A stretch of 64,000 bases of DNA from NCBI GenBank assembly GCA_050084515.1, contig CM114271.1, positions 50,840,001 to 50,904,000 on the forward strand, read 5' to 3'. The notes under the pieces are model-generated. The model ran no database searches. It had not been told where the DNA came from and was given only the letters and a program-made list of their open reading frames with translations. This DNA is from Blasia pusilla (lineage: Eukaryota; Marchantiophyta; Marchantiopsida; Blasiales). A program made the position numbers and the translations under genes. Shown in pieces: positions 47,852 through 59,321 of this stretch. Positions within the stretch are counted from its first letter, which is position 1, and every line of letters starts with the position of its first letter.

Positions 47852-48875
47852 TGTCGCGACCCTCATAACCAAACAACACCAAATACGCGCCAAGCGAAAC
47901 ATCAGAACTCAAAGGAACTCACGCCGCGAGGTTTGCGCTTTGGAGAGGCGTTTGGAAGAGTCTCTTGGAAAAGTCTAAGAGACGAAACGTGGAACAGAGT
48001 TGTGCGTTTCATGCGTTAGTGGTCGCGACCAGGAAACCTAGACCAAACGCGAGCCGAGACTTGAGATGAGTTGAGTCTCGGAGGTTGGTTGCCAAGGAGG
48101 TGAGAACCAGTTTGGAACACGGCTAGCGTTTGGGAGAATCTGACTGTGTTTAGGACCATAACGTTGAGCTCCGAGATGCGTTTGGGTCAAGTAAGGGCGC
48201 GTTGGAAAGCTGATCTTGAGACGCTTCCAACGCACCAAAGATCTCAGCAAACGCATAAGTACAGGCTGAGATATTGGCCGAAAACGATTCAGAGAGCAAT
48301 CGGGTTGAGGGCCAATTGAGGGGCCAGGTGTCTTTCCTAAATGTAGGGGCCCCGGAGATCCCCAGAAGTACTAGTAAGGGGAGTACCTTCTCTGAGATGT
48401 CTCGGGAAACGAAACCCCACTTTGGGCGCCAAAACGGCGTTTCAGAGGCACGGATGAAACGGGAGTTTGCGCGCGAAACCCCAAACCCAAACTGATCCAA
48501 GGGAGTGGACTTTGTATGCCACACTTGGATTCCAACCCGAGATTCGCCGTGCGAGTCTTGGTGAGGAACTCATTGGATGTTCATCGGACAGATTGGAACC
48601 GCTAGGCGCGAAACGCCGTTTCAGTTCCCTGAACCGACAGAAAGTCATCCCAAGTCTTTCGAGACTTGCCCGTGTTGGAAACCGCGAAACTAGGAAGGTT
48701 GAGCTTGAAGAGAGAGTCCGAGACGAGAACTCGGAAAGTAATCCCGCTGATTGATCCAAGACCCGACTAACCGAAGTGCGTGTTTGGATGCAGATCAGCG
48801 TTGAGAGCGTGACCTACTGAACGCACGCTTCCGCAACAAACAAGATTAACGTTCAAGGAGAGTAGGCGCACGACA
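47852..48875 (+). repeat. Chromovirus 3' LTR
   Basis: A 1,024-base copy of the 5' LTR, six bases longer because of scattered small indels. It ends GCGCACGACA, followed by the duplicated CTCGC. Confidence 0.95.
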
Positions 48876-48880
48876 CTCGC

Positions 48881-50009
48881 ACTCGTAAAATAGTGCGGCC
48901 TGGTGTCACATCCAACGTTGTCGGTGCAATCTGTTGCAAATAGACATAGTCCCCCACATGAAACCTACGAATTGATGGTCGATAATCTCCACCCCGAATG
49001 GTTGCATACCGCAATGTATCCCTATGTTGAGCAATGGCAAGATTCTCAAAGGCTGTTGGCATAACTCTCCGAAAGAGCTATGCCTGCTGAGAATACACTC
49101 TCATCCATATCTCTGGGTCATCAAGGTTCACCACCTCACTAGACTCCCGGCAATTTTCTTTGGCAAGTCCGGATCTCGGCCATATAACAGAAAATAAGGT
49201 GAGAAGGAAGCCAAGGATGCTTGGCGACTGAACCTATACCCCATGGCTAACCATGGCAACTGAATATCCCAATCTCCAAGATGCCCCTTCTGTAGGCCAT
49301 ACTTGTGTAATGCCCTCTTCACCATCTGAACCACATGCTCAGCCAAACCATCTGCCTCTGGATGATCTCGAGACGTGGTCCGATGATCAATCAACACCTT
49401 GTCACACAAGACCTTAAACTCACCCTGAAACTCTGTACCTTGGTCGGTCAGCACCTCAGCTGATGCACCAAAATGACTAAGCACTCTATCAAGAAACGTA
49501 TACGTCGTTCCCTCACTTGCCTTGTCAAGTAATGCCACCAACTCCATCCACTTGGAGAAGTGCTCCACCATCACCAACACATATCGATGATGTCGTACAA
49601 TCGACGGTAACGGTCCCGCAAAGTCCACACTCCAACGATAACCCAACCCCATACTAGGGTAGGGGTGTAATTGTGGTGTAGGGGCATTGAATGATGCCCT
49701 CACCCAGTCACAAACCATACAACGTGACACCAACTGCTACACCTGAGTATGCATGCCACGCCACCAATACTGGCCAAGGAATAAGCTATACGTACGCTTT
49801 ATCCCAAAATGTCCCAACTCCTCATGGGCATGTTGCACAATTCGCTCTCTCTGAGCCAAATGCGGCACCACTCCTACTCTACCATCCTCCCACACACGGA
49901 GAATATGTGTTCCCTCCAATCGATACCTCATAGCACGTTGAAGAACACGGTCTCGTTCCTTGGCACTCACTATGCCTGGCACCCTATTGGTCCGTAGGAA
50001 CTCCAACAC
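48881..50009 (-). pseudogene. Integrase core of the methyltransferase element
   Basis: The minus-strand frame 50009-49737 has the zinc-binding HEELGHFGIKRTYS segment. Frame 49733-49128 has the second half (CMVC) and the DDE core: WSVDFAGPLP, VLTDQGTEFQ and HPEADGLAEHVVQMVKRAL, with the spacing of retroviral integrases. Frame 49062-48881 carries the start of the C-terminal region (RFHVGDYVYLQQ) and is cut by the chromovirus. One stop separates the first two frames. Confidence 0.9.
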
Positions 50010-50244
50010 AATGCATCATCATGAATATCACGTTGATCCGTACCACCATCTCCAACCTTAGGATGTGAAGGTTGGCCGTCTACCCTCTGACTGGAGTAAG
50101 ATGTCATGTGGTCCTCCATACTAGAGTCCACCCCTAACCAACATAAAAAGGCAGATGCATGCCAACCTGGCACGATCTCCTCATCAACCTTGCCATTCCA
50201 TCTAGCCCCAGTTGCATCCTCTTGGCAAGTACATGGGTTCCTAC

Positions 50245-51720
50245 TCAACCCATCAGCATCAAGGTTGGAAACTCCAGGTCTATGTACCACATGGAAGTCA
50301 TACTCCTGTAAGATAGAGCCCATCGTGCAAGCTTCCCTGTAAGCTTGTGAGACTCCATCAACCACTTGAGCGGCTGATGATCAGTAACAAGGGTAAATTG
50401 TGTGCCAAACAAGTAACACCTAAAGTGTGCCACAACCCACACTACTGCCAAGCACTCTCCCTCATATGAACTATAGCGCGACTCCGCTGCATTATTCAAA
50501 CGACTTGCATAGGCCACCACAAACTGCATGTGCTCATCATCATGTTGTCTCAACACCGCTCCAAGTCCCAACATACTCCAATCAATGTGCAAGTGAAATG
50601 GGCGTCCTCTGATAGGTCTCCTCAAAATAGGCGCGGCCACCAACTGGGCCTTGAGCTCCACAAAAGCTCTCTCATGATCATCTCCCCAATGCCACTCCTG
50701 ATCTGATTTTAGCAATTGGTTCAAAGGCTTTGGCATAGCTCTAAATCCCTTCACATACCTCCAATAGTAGTTCGCTAATCCCGTGAATGCCCGAACTCTA
50801 CTCACATCTACTAGACGAGGAATAAGTGCAATAGCCTCCACCTTTGCTTGTTGAACTCCCAAACCACCTGGATAGATCACATGACCCAAGTACTCAATAT
50901 CCTCATGGGCTTACACTTTCCTTGATGCAAACGTAGACCACGAGCTTTCAACCGCTCAAACACAATCTGCAAATGTATTTGATGCTCCTCCACAGTGTTA
51001 CACCAAGATATCATCAATGTAACACCGAACAAAATCCAACCCTGCTAGGATCCTGTCCATCACTCTCTGAAACTCGGCAGATGCATTCTTCAACCCAAAG
51101 GGTAAGAATTTCCACTAGTACAAACAATCCTTGCCATGATAGTTGACACCCCAAAATGCTGTCTTGGCCTTGTCACTCTCTCGAATCGGCAACTGATGGT
51201 ATCCTGCCCGAAGATCCAAAGTATTGAAAATCTTTGCGTGTCCCACCATATCAAAGATCTCCTCAGGTGTAGGCATGGCATACCTATCGGCCTTGGTCTA
51301 CCGATTGATAGGACGGTAATCTCCACACATCCGTCTATCCGTATAGTTGCCATGCACATCCTTTTTAACAGGCATGACAGTGGATGATGCATACTCTCCA
51401 TGCGACAACTCCACTAATCCATCCTCCAAAAGGTCCAACGTCCTACTCTGAATCTGATCCCTCTCCATATCACTATATCGGTAGGGACGGTGGAAGATTG
51501 GCGTATCACTAGCCAAATCAATCCGTATACTAGGTCCAACCAAAGCACCCAACTCCTTCATGCTAAAGGCAAAACAACTCCTATAAGCAAGTAGGAACTG
51601 TGTTAAGCGTCGTTTCTCACCTCCTGTAAGCTTGGGCCCAAGTAATGGCTCCCAAGTCTCCTCCACTGGCACACTAGGGGGAGAGGACGACGCCATTGGT
51701 TGCTATGCAACCCCCTCACA
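50245..51720 (-). pseudogene. Reverse transcriptase and RNase H of the methyltransferase element
   Basis: Minus-strand frame 51696-51298 has the RT start (ASSTVMPVKKDVHGNY, MCGDYRPINR). Frame 51401-51090 overlaps and has FNTLDLRAGYHQLPI-like sequence and KTAFWGVNYHGKD. RCYIDDILV (about 51028-51000) is the active site, followed by a stop and frameshift. Frame 50889-50245 has the thumb (GHVIYPGGL, FTGLANYYWRYVKGF) and RNase H (ECLAVVWVVAHFRCYLFG, VTDHQPLKWLM). All catalytic motifs are still visible, but the frame is broken at least three times. Confidence 0.9.
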
Positions 51721-51836
51721 AGATGGTATACCCTTAGCTACACCATCATCTGAGCAAATAACTCCTCCCACCAGCATGAGCAACCAACTCCACATGCCCA
51801 GCCATTACATCCCATTTACTCCAAGGATGCAAAATA

Positions 51837-53015
51837 CTACTCTCCTCGCCCCCAGCCGATGCCTCTACTGTTCCGGTAGCCATCGAGCTCACCCACAGAC
51901 ATAGTCCAAAGTTGACGTTGCTCGACCATACCAAGACTCAAAATCCAGGTAAAAAAATTCAGATCCATGACCTCACCCATCACATGACGTCGTGAAGCCT
52001 CAGAAATGGAACCAACCGTTGTCACACCATTAGCAAATCCCATCGCACACTCTCTCTAATCATCGTTAGGCTCCACCAACTGTCGCACACGAGAATCCCA
52101 TACAAGCCCGGGACCACCTTCCCTCTAGGCATGTAACGAGGGAAAACTCACAAATTTGGGTAGTGCCATCCTAGGCTTCTCTACACGGTTCACCACTGCC
52201 ATGGGTGACCGATCAATAATCCTCACCACTTGAGAAAGTCGCCTAGTATCCAAGATACTATCCACTGTAAGGCAAGGATCCTGTTGCACTGCATCATATG
52301 CTCGACGTAGAACCTCACTAGGCAACAAGTTTGTCCACCACAACCGTGGACGATGTGCACGCGAGCCAACTTGCACTACATCGAACAACACCACTGGTCC
52401 AATCCAAGACCACACCTCATGAACACTCACCATCATCCAGATCCGAGTGTCACCCAACAATGGAACATTCTCTAGAATGTAAGCTGGAGTCGTGCCTAAT
52501 GAACCTCAAGATGTCGTAACACACGCAACATCTCCCAAAAAAAATTGAGACCTAGGGTCGTGTAATCCCTCACCATGACCAGCACGTGTATGACCTTGAC
52601 ATGGTCATCCAGAAATCACCAAATCCACAGGACCAACCCTCTCAAGGTCCTGCGCCCCCTACAATGCAATGTGTGATGGCAAAGCACGCTGATACCCACA
52701 AATAGCTGATGGCGGCAACAACTCAGGATATCTCCACATCAACTGACCAATATGTCGGGATGAGACTCTCTGGGTTGTCTCATCTCGCTCCACATACACG
52801 TATCTCCGCACAGGAATACCGGCTTGCAACAGTGCAGCCAAACTAGTGCTAATCCTACCAAAGAGATCTAACACACAAATGCCCTCCGGCGGATACTGCC
52901 ATACAATGGGTGTAGTATCCAAAGGGGAAAACCCGACTTGACCAGAAGTAGGAGTCCGCCGTGGAGCCTCCTCTTCCTCGTGAGGTATAACAGCCTCACA
53001 CCAAGCCTCTTGCAC
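51837..53015 (-). pseudogene. DNMT3-like C5 cytosine DNA methyltransferase domain inside the retrotransposon
   Basis: C5 methyltransferases add a methyl group from SAM to cytosine in DNA. Minus-strand motifs in canonical order: I VLDLFGRIST (52873-52845), II YVYVERDE, IV DLVISG-stop-PCQGHTRAG (PCQ at 52604-52593), VI YILENVP (ENV 52472-52464), VIII VGSRAHRPRLWWTNL (52352-52335), X RECAMGFANG and SRRHVMGEVMDLN (about 52050-51920). Motif I to PCQ is about 93 codons, too short for a CMT chromodomain, and the order is not permuted as in DRM. VIII and X are most like DNMT3. Damage: TAG at 52661-52659, TGA in place of Trp just before PC, a frameshift at an eight-T run (52544-52537), further stops near 52497, 52130 and 52060, and GG to GR in motif I. 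The frames flow into protease above and RT below. Confidence 0.88.
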
Positions 53016-53109
53016 TAGGCGATCAGCCTCCTGCCGTAGTGCACCACCTGAACTCTAAAGTGGCACATCCAACGATGAGGATACCACTTCTGCAAAACTA
53101 GGGACCTCC

Positions 53110-54240
53110 TCATGGGACTTCCTCATGCACAAGAGAATCCATAGCATAAAGGTTACCCTCCAAAAAGTCTCTTGGCCAAGTGACTACTCCACTAAAACCA
53201 GCCACATATGCTAATACCGTTGGGGAAGACCCTCTTGGTCGAGCCCCATAAATAAATCTCACAGGAACCTCGCTCATACGTCCATCCTCGGACTGCCAAC
53301 CAGGTCTATAAGATGCTATCTCAGTCCAGTAGTCCATATAAAAATCCATCGGGTACAATATTGCTCCCCCAACTAGTACATCATACGATTCGGCTGATGT
53401 GACCACTGCAAGTACTCCCAACCTGGAGCTATCAGTCGCATGATCTGGTCTCAACGGTACAGACAACTTCTCTCGTGTCATGAATTGAGATCTATCATTG
53501 GCTCCTTCAAGTGATGTCTGAATCTAGAATGGGCAAGGCTCAAGCTTTGACCTCCGAATATCCAAACCAATACAAGCCGCCTTTCCCAACATCAAAGGTT
53601 GGGCACCACAGTCTAACAAGACTCTATCTGGTCTATGCACATGTTCTGTAGGACTCACCAATCGGAATATCCCACTCCGGTTATCCAACATACATACACC
53701 ATGTGTAAGCCTCTCACGATCAATGGCTGGCCGCGTTGGTAATGCATCCATCTTCGCCGCTGCTGCCTGCCAAGTAGCACTGGTACTCAATGCTACACCT
53801 AACATAGAGGGTTGCTCCACCGCAACACCCTCATCCACCTCAACACGTGTAGCAATAACACTCCCACGTTCACACAATGTGGCTGCTAGCTGAAATACAT
53901 GAGCTAAGTCAACTCCTAAGGCCATCAACTCAGTGGCTGAAAACAATGGGGATCCCAACACTGAAGTTGTCATCCGCAATACTGCACTAGATGCTGCATC
54001 CGTGTCTACTACACGCGATATAGATGCCTCAGTCCCCATTGTAGGCTCAATAGGCTGCGTAGAAACCATGGATGGAGTCCTTAGCACCTCACACAACAAG
54101 AATGATTGGGGGAGCCTAGCCTGCCCCCCAGCCTCACCCCTCTGTGGGTCCAACTCCACGGTAGCACCACATGGCTCTGAGGCTCGAGTGCCTCCTCTCG
54201 TAACTGCAATTGATGCCTCAACATGTGCTGCACTCACCAT
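53110..54240 (-). pseudogene. Aspartic protease region of the methyltransferase element
   Basis: Frame 54240-53524 ends with RVLLDCGAQPLMLGKAA, matching the retropepsin active site (D-S/T-G-A) with Cys for Ser/Thr. The second copy has LLDSRAQPLTLGKA. Frame 53481-53110 continues with ESYDVLVGGAILYPMDFYMDYW, the second half of the domain, conserved in the second copy. A stop at 53521 separates them. About 150 residues before the active site have no recognised fold. Confidence 0.8.
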
Positions 54241-54327
54241 ATAAGAGAGATCATCCCCTCCATAATAGATGGAAGCCCTTGCTCCCGAACCTGCTCTATG
54301 CTAGATACCAGCCATAGTAGCCAACCT

Positions 54328-54582
54328 CTACTCCAACTGCTCAATCCTAGTAGCCATAGCTGACTTTGTTGTAGTGGTAGGGGCAGCCACCGTAGCGTCT
54401 CCAACCGCTGGTCCACCTCTACCATCCCTACCACTTCTACCACCTCGGACTCTCGGAGCTACTCCACCACGGCCGCGGCCTAATCTCAACTCTAGATGAA
54501 GATCAAAGCAACGCTCTCGAGGATGACCTGGTCTCCCACAATGATCACACTGAGTTGGGGCTGACTGAGGTCCATACTCCAA
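54328..54582 (-). pseudogene. CCHC zinc knuckle of the methyltransferase element
   Basis: CDHCGRPGHPRERC is a CCHC knuckle (spacing 2-4-4) that binds nucleic acid. A glycine- and arginine-rich stretch follows (LGRGRGGVAPRVRGG). The second copy has CDHCQRYGHTRVRC followed by a similar RG-rich stretch. Confidence 0.85.
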
Positions 54583-54654
54583 AGTCCATCTCCCATCCTC
54601 TTGGGGAAAAAACCTCCTGACATGATCACCTCCACATGTCCAACATGACTCTCC

Positions 54655-55763
54655 TTATTGCGGGGCAGCAAATGAAGGCAATGGTCTCTGCGCAAATGTC
54701 CCTCTATGACCTAATTGAGGTCGTGTGTACCCCCCACGACTCCCACTACTACTACCACCACCACTACTACAAGAGTGTGAGGTGGACTGCTGAACACGAG
54801 AAGTAGTAGCTGTATCCCTACTGAATGCGGATGTCACCACCCTCTCCTCCACCATGTTAAGCTCAATCTTCTCAGATAGAGCAAACACATGGGCCAATGT
54901 GGGTGAATCATCACTCATAAGAGTAGCATCACATACCCTATGGCGCAACTCTCTGTCCAAGATCCCATACCAAAATTGGACTGCTTGAGCCTCAATCACA
55001 CCCTAGGTAACTGAAATCAAGCGTTGCATACGAGTGTATGCCTCACGAAGACTCTCACCAGTCTTTCGCTCAAATTCCTAGAGACTCCTCAACTTCTCTG
55101 TCTTCACTCCCTGATAGTTCTTCTTCAACCTCTTGAAGAACTCTGCAACCGGGCTGAACGATGGTGGGGCACTAGTACCTCCACTAGTACCCCTACTCCG
55201 GCTCGTACTCGCACCACTCAACGTCGGGCTGGTTGACACAGTAAGAGCACTACTACCAATACTACCATGGGTGATAGACACATAGCCTGGAGACCAATAT
55301 TGTCTCCACGCCTCAATCTCAGCAACATGGTCCCTCCTAAACTCATGGTAATCATCCATGGGTGGTTCCTCCAAGTGTTGAAAAAAACCCTTCCAAGCCA
55401 AGAAGGATGTAAACAATGTGGCATTACGCAACATCTGTATATCACACCATGTATCAAACTCTTGAATAAAGTCCTCCAACTCAATGGTGCCCACTGTACT
55501 CGAGTATCGTCGTAGCCCCATATATCCCATCCATGTCCCAAATCAATGGAGCTGCAACACTCGATAACAATGTAGAAGACTCAGTGTTTGGAACACCCTT
55601 GTCCTCCTCTTCATCAACCGTCGCAAGTGTAAAAGATAGCCGATACCTCAATCCACTCCGTGTAAAACCACCACTATCCGCACCACGGTCCCCAACCAGA
55701 CCACCAGACAGATCCGTGATGACCAACGTCGATGCCGCACCACCACCAAATCACCACCACTAA
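54655..55763 (-). pseudogene. Gag of the methyltransferase element
   Basis: Frames 55763-55481 (N-terminal part), 55530-55078 and 54999-54655 together make a Gag-like protein. FIQEFDTWCDIQMLRNATLF, FLAWKGFFQHLEEPP and VQFWYGILDRELRHRV follow the helical pattern of retrotransposon Gag cores. The C-terminal part is rich in Ser, Gly and Arg. Frameshifts near 55500 and 55040 break it. Confidence 0.75.
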
Positions 55764-57327
55764 GTAACCAATGTCGCTCTACTATTCTAGCTCTACTAGC
55801 TATGGGTGTGGGCAACCTAACCTGTCATCACCACAAGAAGCCTCCCACAGTCTACTGGTCATCACTCCAGTCTCACCGTGAGAGAAACAAATGTAGTCTG
55901 ACTGGTCATCACTCCTGCCTCACTACCGGTAGCACATAGGAGTAAAACTACTCTGGAAATCAGCGTCAGCCCTAACAATGGGCGCGTAAGCAAGAAGTAA
56001 AGATGGAGGGGATCCAAACACAGGAAGTCCAACGACAACCCTCCGATCATAAATGGAAGTACAAAATGGATTCAAGGTAACAAAATCCACCAAACATGGC
56101 GCCCCCTGAATCCACAGAACCAACAACACTATTCTAACGCAATAGTTACTCCGCCAGTGGTCGATGACATGCTAGTCGCACTCGTAGCACCTGAAAATGT
56201 CTCCTGTATGGAAAGTCCACACCGTATGTTGCGCTAGAGGTCCATCAACCAAAAACCCGAGATGCATAAAAGCGCCTAATGCATCTCCAAATAGCACCAA
56301 ATGAGCTATATCAGTGTGAACACTGTCATAGTTAAGTACTCAGCAGTTATGCATCTTCTAGGCATAATAGCTGAAAGATGGGTGACCAATTGTGCAACAC
56401 TCAACTCACAAATCTTGCAAAAAGTGTCTGATGCCCAAGCAAGCAAGCTACTTGCTCCTTGCTCCTTACTCCGCCTCTCACGCCCACTCGCCCCGAGCTA
56501 CCACGAGTTGCCTCGAAGCCTCAAAACGTCGAGACATGCCCCGTTCGCCATGCTTTGCCATGGAGAGAGGCACAACCACGGCGCCCCCAATGGCATAGGC
56601 ATCTCCAACAATGGACGAGTCACCAACCAACCAGCCCCTCCGATCTGCTGTCCACCATAGCCAGACCTTGAGCTAGTCCGCAAAATTTTGACCAGCGATT
56701 ACTCCACAAATCCTCAACCAAAATTGAATCTGTTTCAACCAAAATTCAATTGGCCACCATAGCTATCTCTCCACAAAAAATCAGCTATAATCGAGCTCTG
56801 TACTCCGAGCTAAAAATCAGACAAACTTGTTGTCCATACACCTCCATAATTGCAAATCTGACAGCGCTTCCGCCCAGATTCATGCACACAGAAATCTGCA
56901 ACACTCTTTCACCACAGCAGCAGTCCGCTCCACATACTCAAGCAGATAGCTTCACATGATCAACATGAGATCACAATATAGGTAGCAATAGAAACCTCTC
57001 ACCCGATCTGGATGAACTTCAACAAAGCTTCCGCACTCCAAGCTCTCCACATCAAAAAACCATCGAACACGAACAAGAATCTTCAATATTTGATAACTTC
57101 CAACTCCCTTGACAAAATCCGGCGATCTAAAGTGCGTTGGAAAGCTCTCAGCAAGGCACTTCTTTCCCAACCACCCACGCACCAGATCCACACCTCCAAC
57201 ATAGGCCACAAGCCACGAACATCCACGGCTGAGTACACAATCAGCCCTAACCAGATCCTACTGATCCACTATCAAAGCTACCATCAATCTACTCCAGTTC
57301 TTTGAGTAAAATTGTTGAAAGACCTAT
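55764..57327 (-). other. Leader between LTR and Gag of the methyltransferase element
   Basis: About 1.5 kb with only short frames on both strands and no recognised domain. The bases next to the LTR end unit (minus strand ATAGGTCTTTCAAC) do not resemble a common tRNA primer-binding site. Confidence 0.5.
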
Positions 57328-57674
57328 TGTCATAAAACACGTATAGAATCACATACAATCAATCCAAACCCACTCCAAGATGGGAGAATCCAGGTTGAAG
57401 CTTGCGCGAACCACCATAGCCAAGAACTCTACTCACTACCAAGGCTAACTCCCAACGCAACAGGCTCAACTCAAAGAACTAACTATTCTTTGAGTACACT
57501 CCATACTATATCCTCCAACCTAAGGGCGGGCCCTACTGGAAAAGTCACCCTCAACGGAGTAACCCCCAACCCTATGTATGAAACCGCATCCCTATCTAGA
57601 CACTACGGCCCTACATAAAGTATGGGCTCTACTAGCACACTATACTCTACGACATAATTCGTATGGTCATGACA
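57328..57674 (-). repeat. 347-bp LTR end unit, upper copy
   Basis: Partner of 40583-40929: equal length, about 93 percent the same by eye, bounded by TGTCAT and ATGACA. On the minus strand it follows a segment (57960-57675) homologous to 63010-63290 in the second copy, so the 5' LTR seems to consist of both parts. Confidence 0.75.
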
Positions 57675-57960
57675 ATACTCGAAGGTCACCTCCTTGGCTC
57701 TTGACCTATTGTTGCGGGTCAAGGGCCACTTCCCAAAATAGAAAGTCAGCTATACTCCAAAGGGGAATTTACCCAAAATAATAAGTGTCTCTATATGGAT
57801 CCAAATGATCCGAAACAAAGGGGAAACTTCCTCTCTCAGCTTACTCGTGGCCTCAGCAGGTCATCCTCGACCTCCTGAGGTTGTTCTCCAGTATTTCTGA
57901 AGGCGCTCTACTAGATCTCGTTGATCTATCCTAATAGATGTGACATATCACACACATGCT
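57675..57960 (-). repeat. LTR middle segment of the methyltransferase element family
   Basis: Its minus strand aligns with plus-strand 63010-63290. Shared blocks are GAGATCTAG, GAGGCCACGA, TTTCGG, AAGTGGCC and CAAGGAGGTGACCT. This connects the LTRs of the two element copies. The LTR start (on the minus strand) is probably within 58110-57960 but could not be fixed. Confidence 0.65.
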
Positions 57961-58110
57961 TATTAACCTCAATCTTAACATCCAATAGCATTATCCTATA
58001 CAAAATTTTCATAATCCAACACACCCCACCATGGGTATGAGTGGAACCATGGAGAGGAGTTAATTGTCTCGATTGGTAATATGGCTACAGACTAAACGTG
58101 CACTCCTCCC

Positions 58111-59059
58111 CTCCTAAAAAAATACAAACAACGTAATGTGTTTGGTGCCTGTGCACTGCGTCTTGCTTTTTTATTTCGCGCTTAAGGTCCCCACACGAGG
58201 CTACTCCCTACGAAAAGGACACACCTCTAATTTCAAGAAATTCCTCTTTCTAACCCAATCACTAATTTCTCTATTTCTCATATTTCATCTTCTCGTGAAT
58301 ATTGAATTCAAACCCTTGAATTCTACTCCCTAGATGCAAAGCCTTGCTCTCAATCTCCAATTGTTTTCGAATCTTTTGCTTATGGAATCTTGAACTTTGG
58401 AATTAGATGCTCTTAGAGGCCCAATCAAATATGAACTACACCCCGCACTTCATTCATTATTCATTTCATTATACATTCCCATACACCCGGTCACCAATTA
58501 TGTTATGCTTTGAATGTTTCACAACATAATTGAGATGAAGCCAATTCTACTCCTTAGGCCCTTGCCTTCACAATCTCATCCCTTAGGCAATAAAGTCATC
58601 ACCATTTGATCATCTAATCTAATGACCATAAGATGCACATAAAACTCCAATCTCACTTTTTTGTTTCCTTCTCTTAGTTGACAAATATTCCTTCTAAGTT
58701 CGCTCCTCTTTTAATCTAACTCATAAAAGGTGCATGCCTTAATGCCTTGGAGCCACATATTCTATCCATCCATGGCCATCCCCACTCTTCTTCACCAACA
58801 AGTTATGTTCTTGCTACTCAAATACCTCAATGTGTAACATTAGAGTAGGAGAAAGTTAGGGTTATGCACCAAGGTCACTCAAGAAGCTACCTTTCTTTGG
58901 TATCTATAGGGGGGATGGTGTGTATAGTTGTATGGGAAGACCATCAAATGGTCAATCACCAATTAAATCCAACACAAATGTTCTTGCTACGTGAGATGTT
59001 ACTCTGGCCCCAAGTCAAAGTCATGTTTTTAAGCCTTACATATCCACATTGGTGAATCA
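58111..59059. other. No gene recognised
   Basis: AT-rich sequence between the two methyltransferase elements. A 63-codon frame at 58864-59055 has no motif. Part may be the decayed 5' end of the second copy. Confidence 0.4.
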
Positions 59060-59321
59060 TTTTATGTCATCGATTTTGGAACGACAACTTGCACTCCATG
59101 TGCATGTGATGGAGCATCGAGAGCTAGAGGCACAAATAGCGCGTGTGGAGGAGGTAGATGTACGCCTCTCACAAGCACAAGGAAACGTTCTATAACCAAC
59201 TCCAATTCAATTGCTATGGAGGGTGTATGAGATGAAGAGTAGGTGGATCCAAACATAGGATTGAGTATCGATGATGAGGCAAAAACAACTCCATACATGG
59301 AGCGATGGTATTTGATATTTG

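Larger units (their letters stand above)
41503..48875 (+). mobile_element. Full-length chromovirus (Ty3/gypsy with chromodomain), nested
   Basis: A 7,373-base LTR retrotransposon with 5' LTR 41503-42520 and 3' LTR 47852-48875, target duplication CTCGC, primer-binding site at 42523 and polypurine tract at 47839-47851. Coding order on the plus strand is Gag, CCHC, protease, RT, RNase H, integrase, chromodomain. Its domains are far better preserved than those of its host element, but several single-base frame breaks exist. It lies in the opposite orientation to the methyltransferase element and is younger than it. Confidence 0.95.
40583..57960 (-). mobile_element. Ty3/gypsy retrotransposon carrying a DNMT3-like methyltransferase and a PHD finger
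   Basis: Minus-strand order: LTR end unit (57674-57328), leader, Gag (about 55763-54655), CCHC knuckle, protease (54240-53110), C5 methyltransferase (53015-51837), reverse transcriptase and RNase H (51720-50245), integrase (50009-48881) and PHD finger (41495-41211). A polypurine tract and LTR end follow. A 7.4-kb chromovirus interrupts it at 41503-48875. Protease-RT-RNase H-integrase is the gypsy order; the methyltransferase between protease and RT is an addition. Every domain has stops or frameshifts. LTR limits are tentative: the 5' LTR also seems to include 57675-57960, whose homologue lies in the LTR of the second copy. No target duplication or primer-binding site was found. Confidence 0.85.

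Noticed and set aside
49691-50612. Plus-strand frames opposite the integrase and RNase H of the methyltransferase element
   Set aside because: Antisense shadows without motifs.
51298-53015. Host-type DNA methyltransferase gene (CMT or DRM)
   Set aside because: No introns, no chromodomain between motifs I and IV, no permuted motif order, and it is flanked by protease and RT in the same orientation. A second copy has the same context.
40583-57674. 347-bp units as complete short LTRs of the methyltransferase element
   Set aside because: No primer-binding site or polypurine tract touches them, and flanking 5-base sequences do not match. They fit better as the end segment of a longer LTR.
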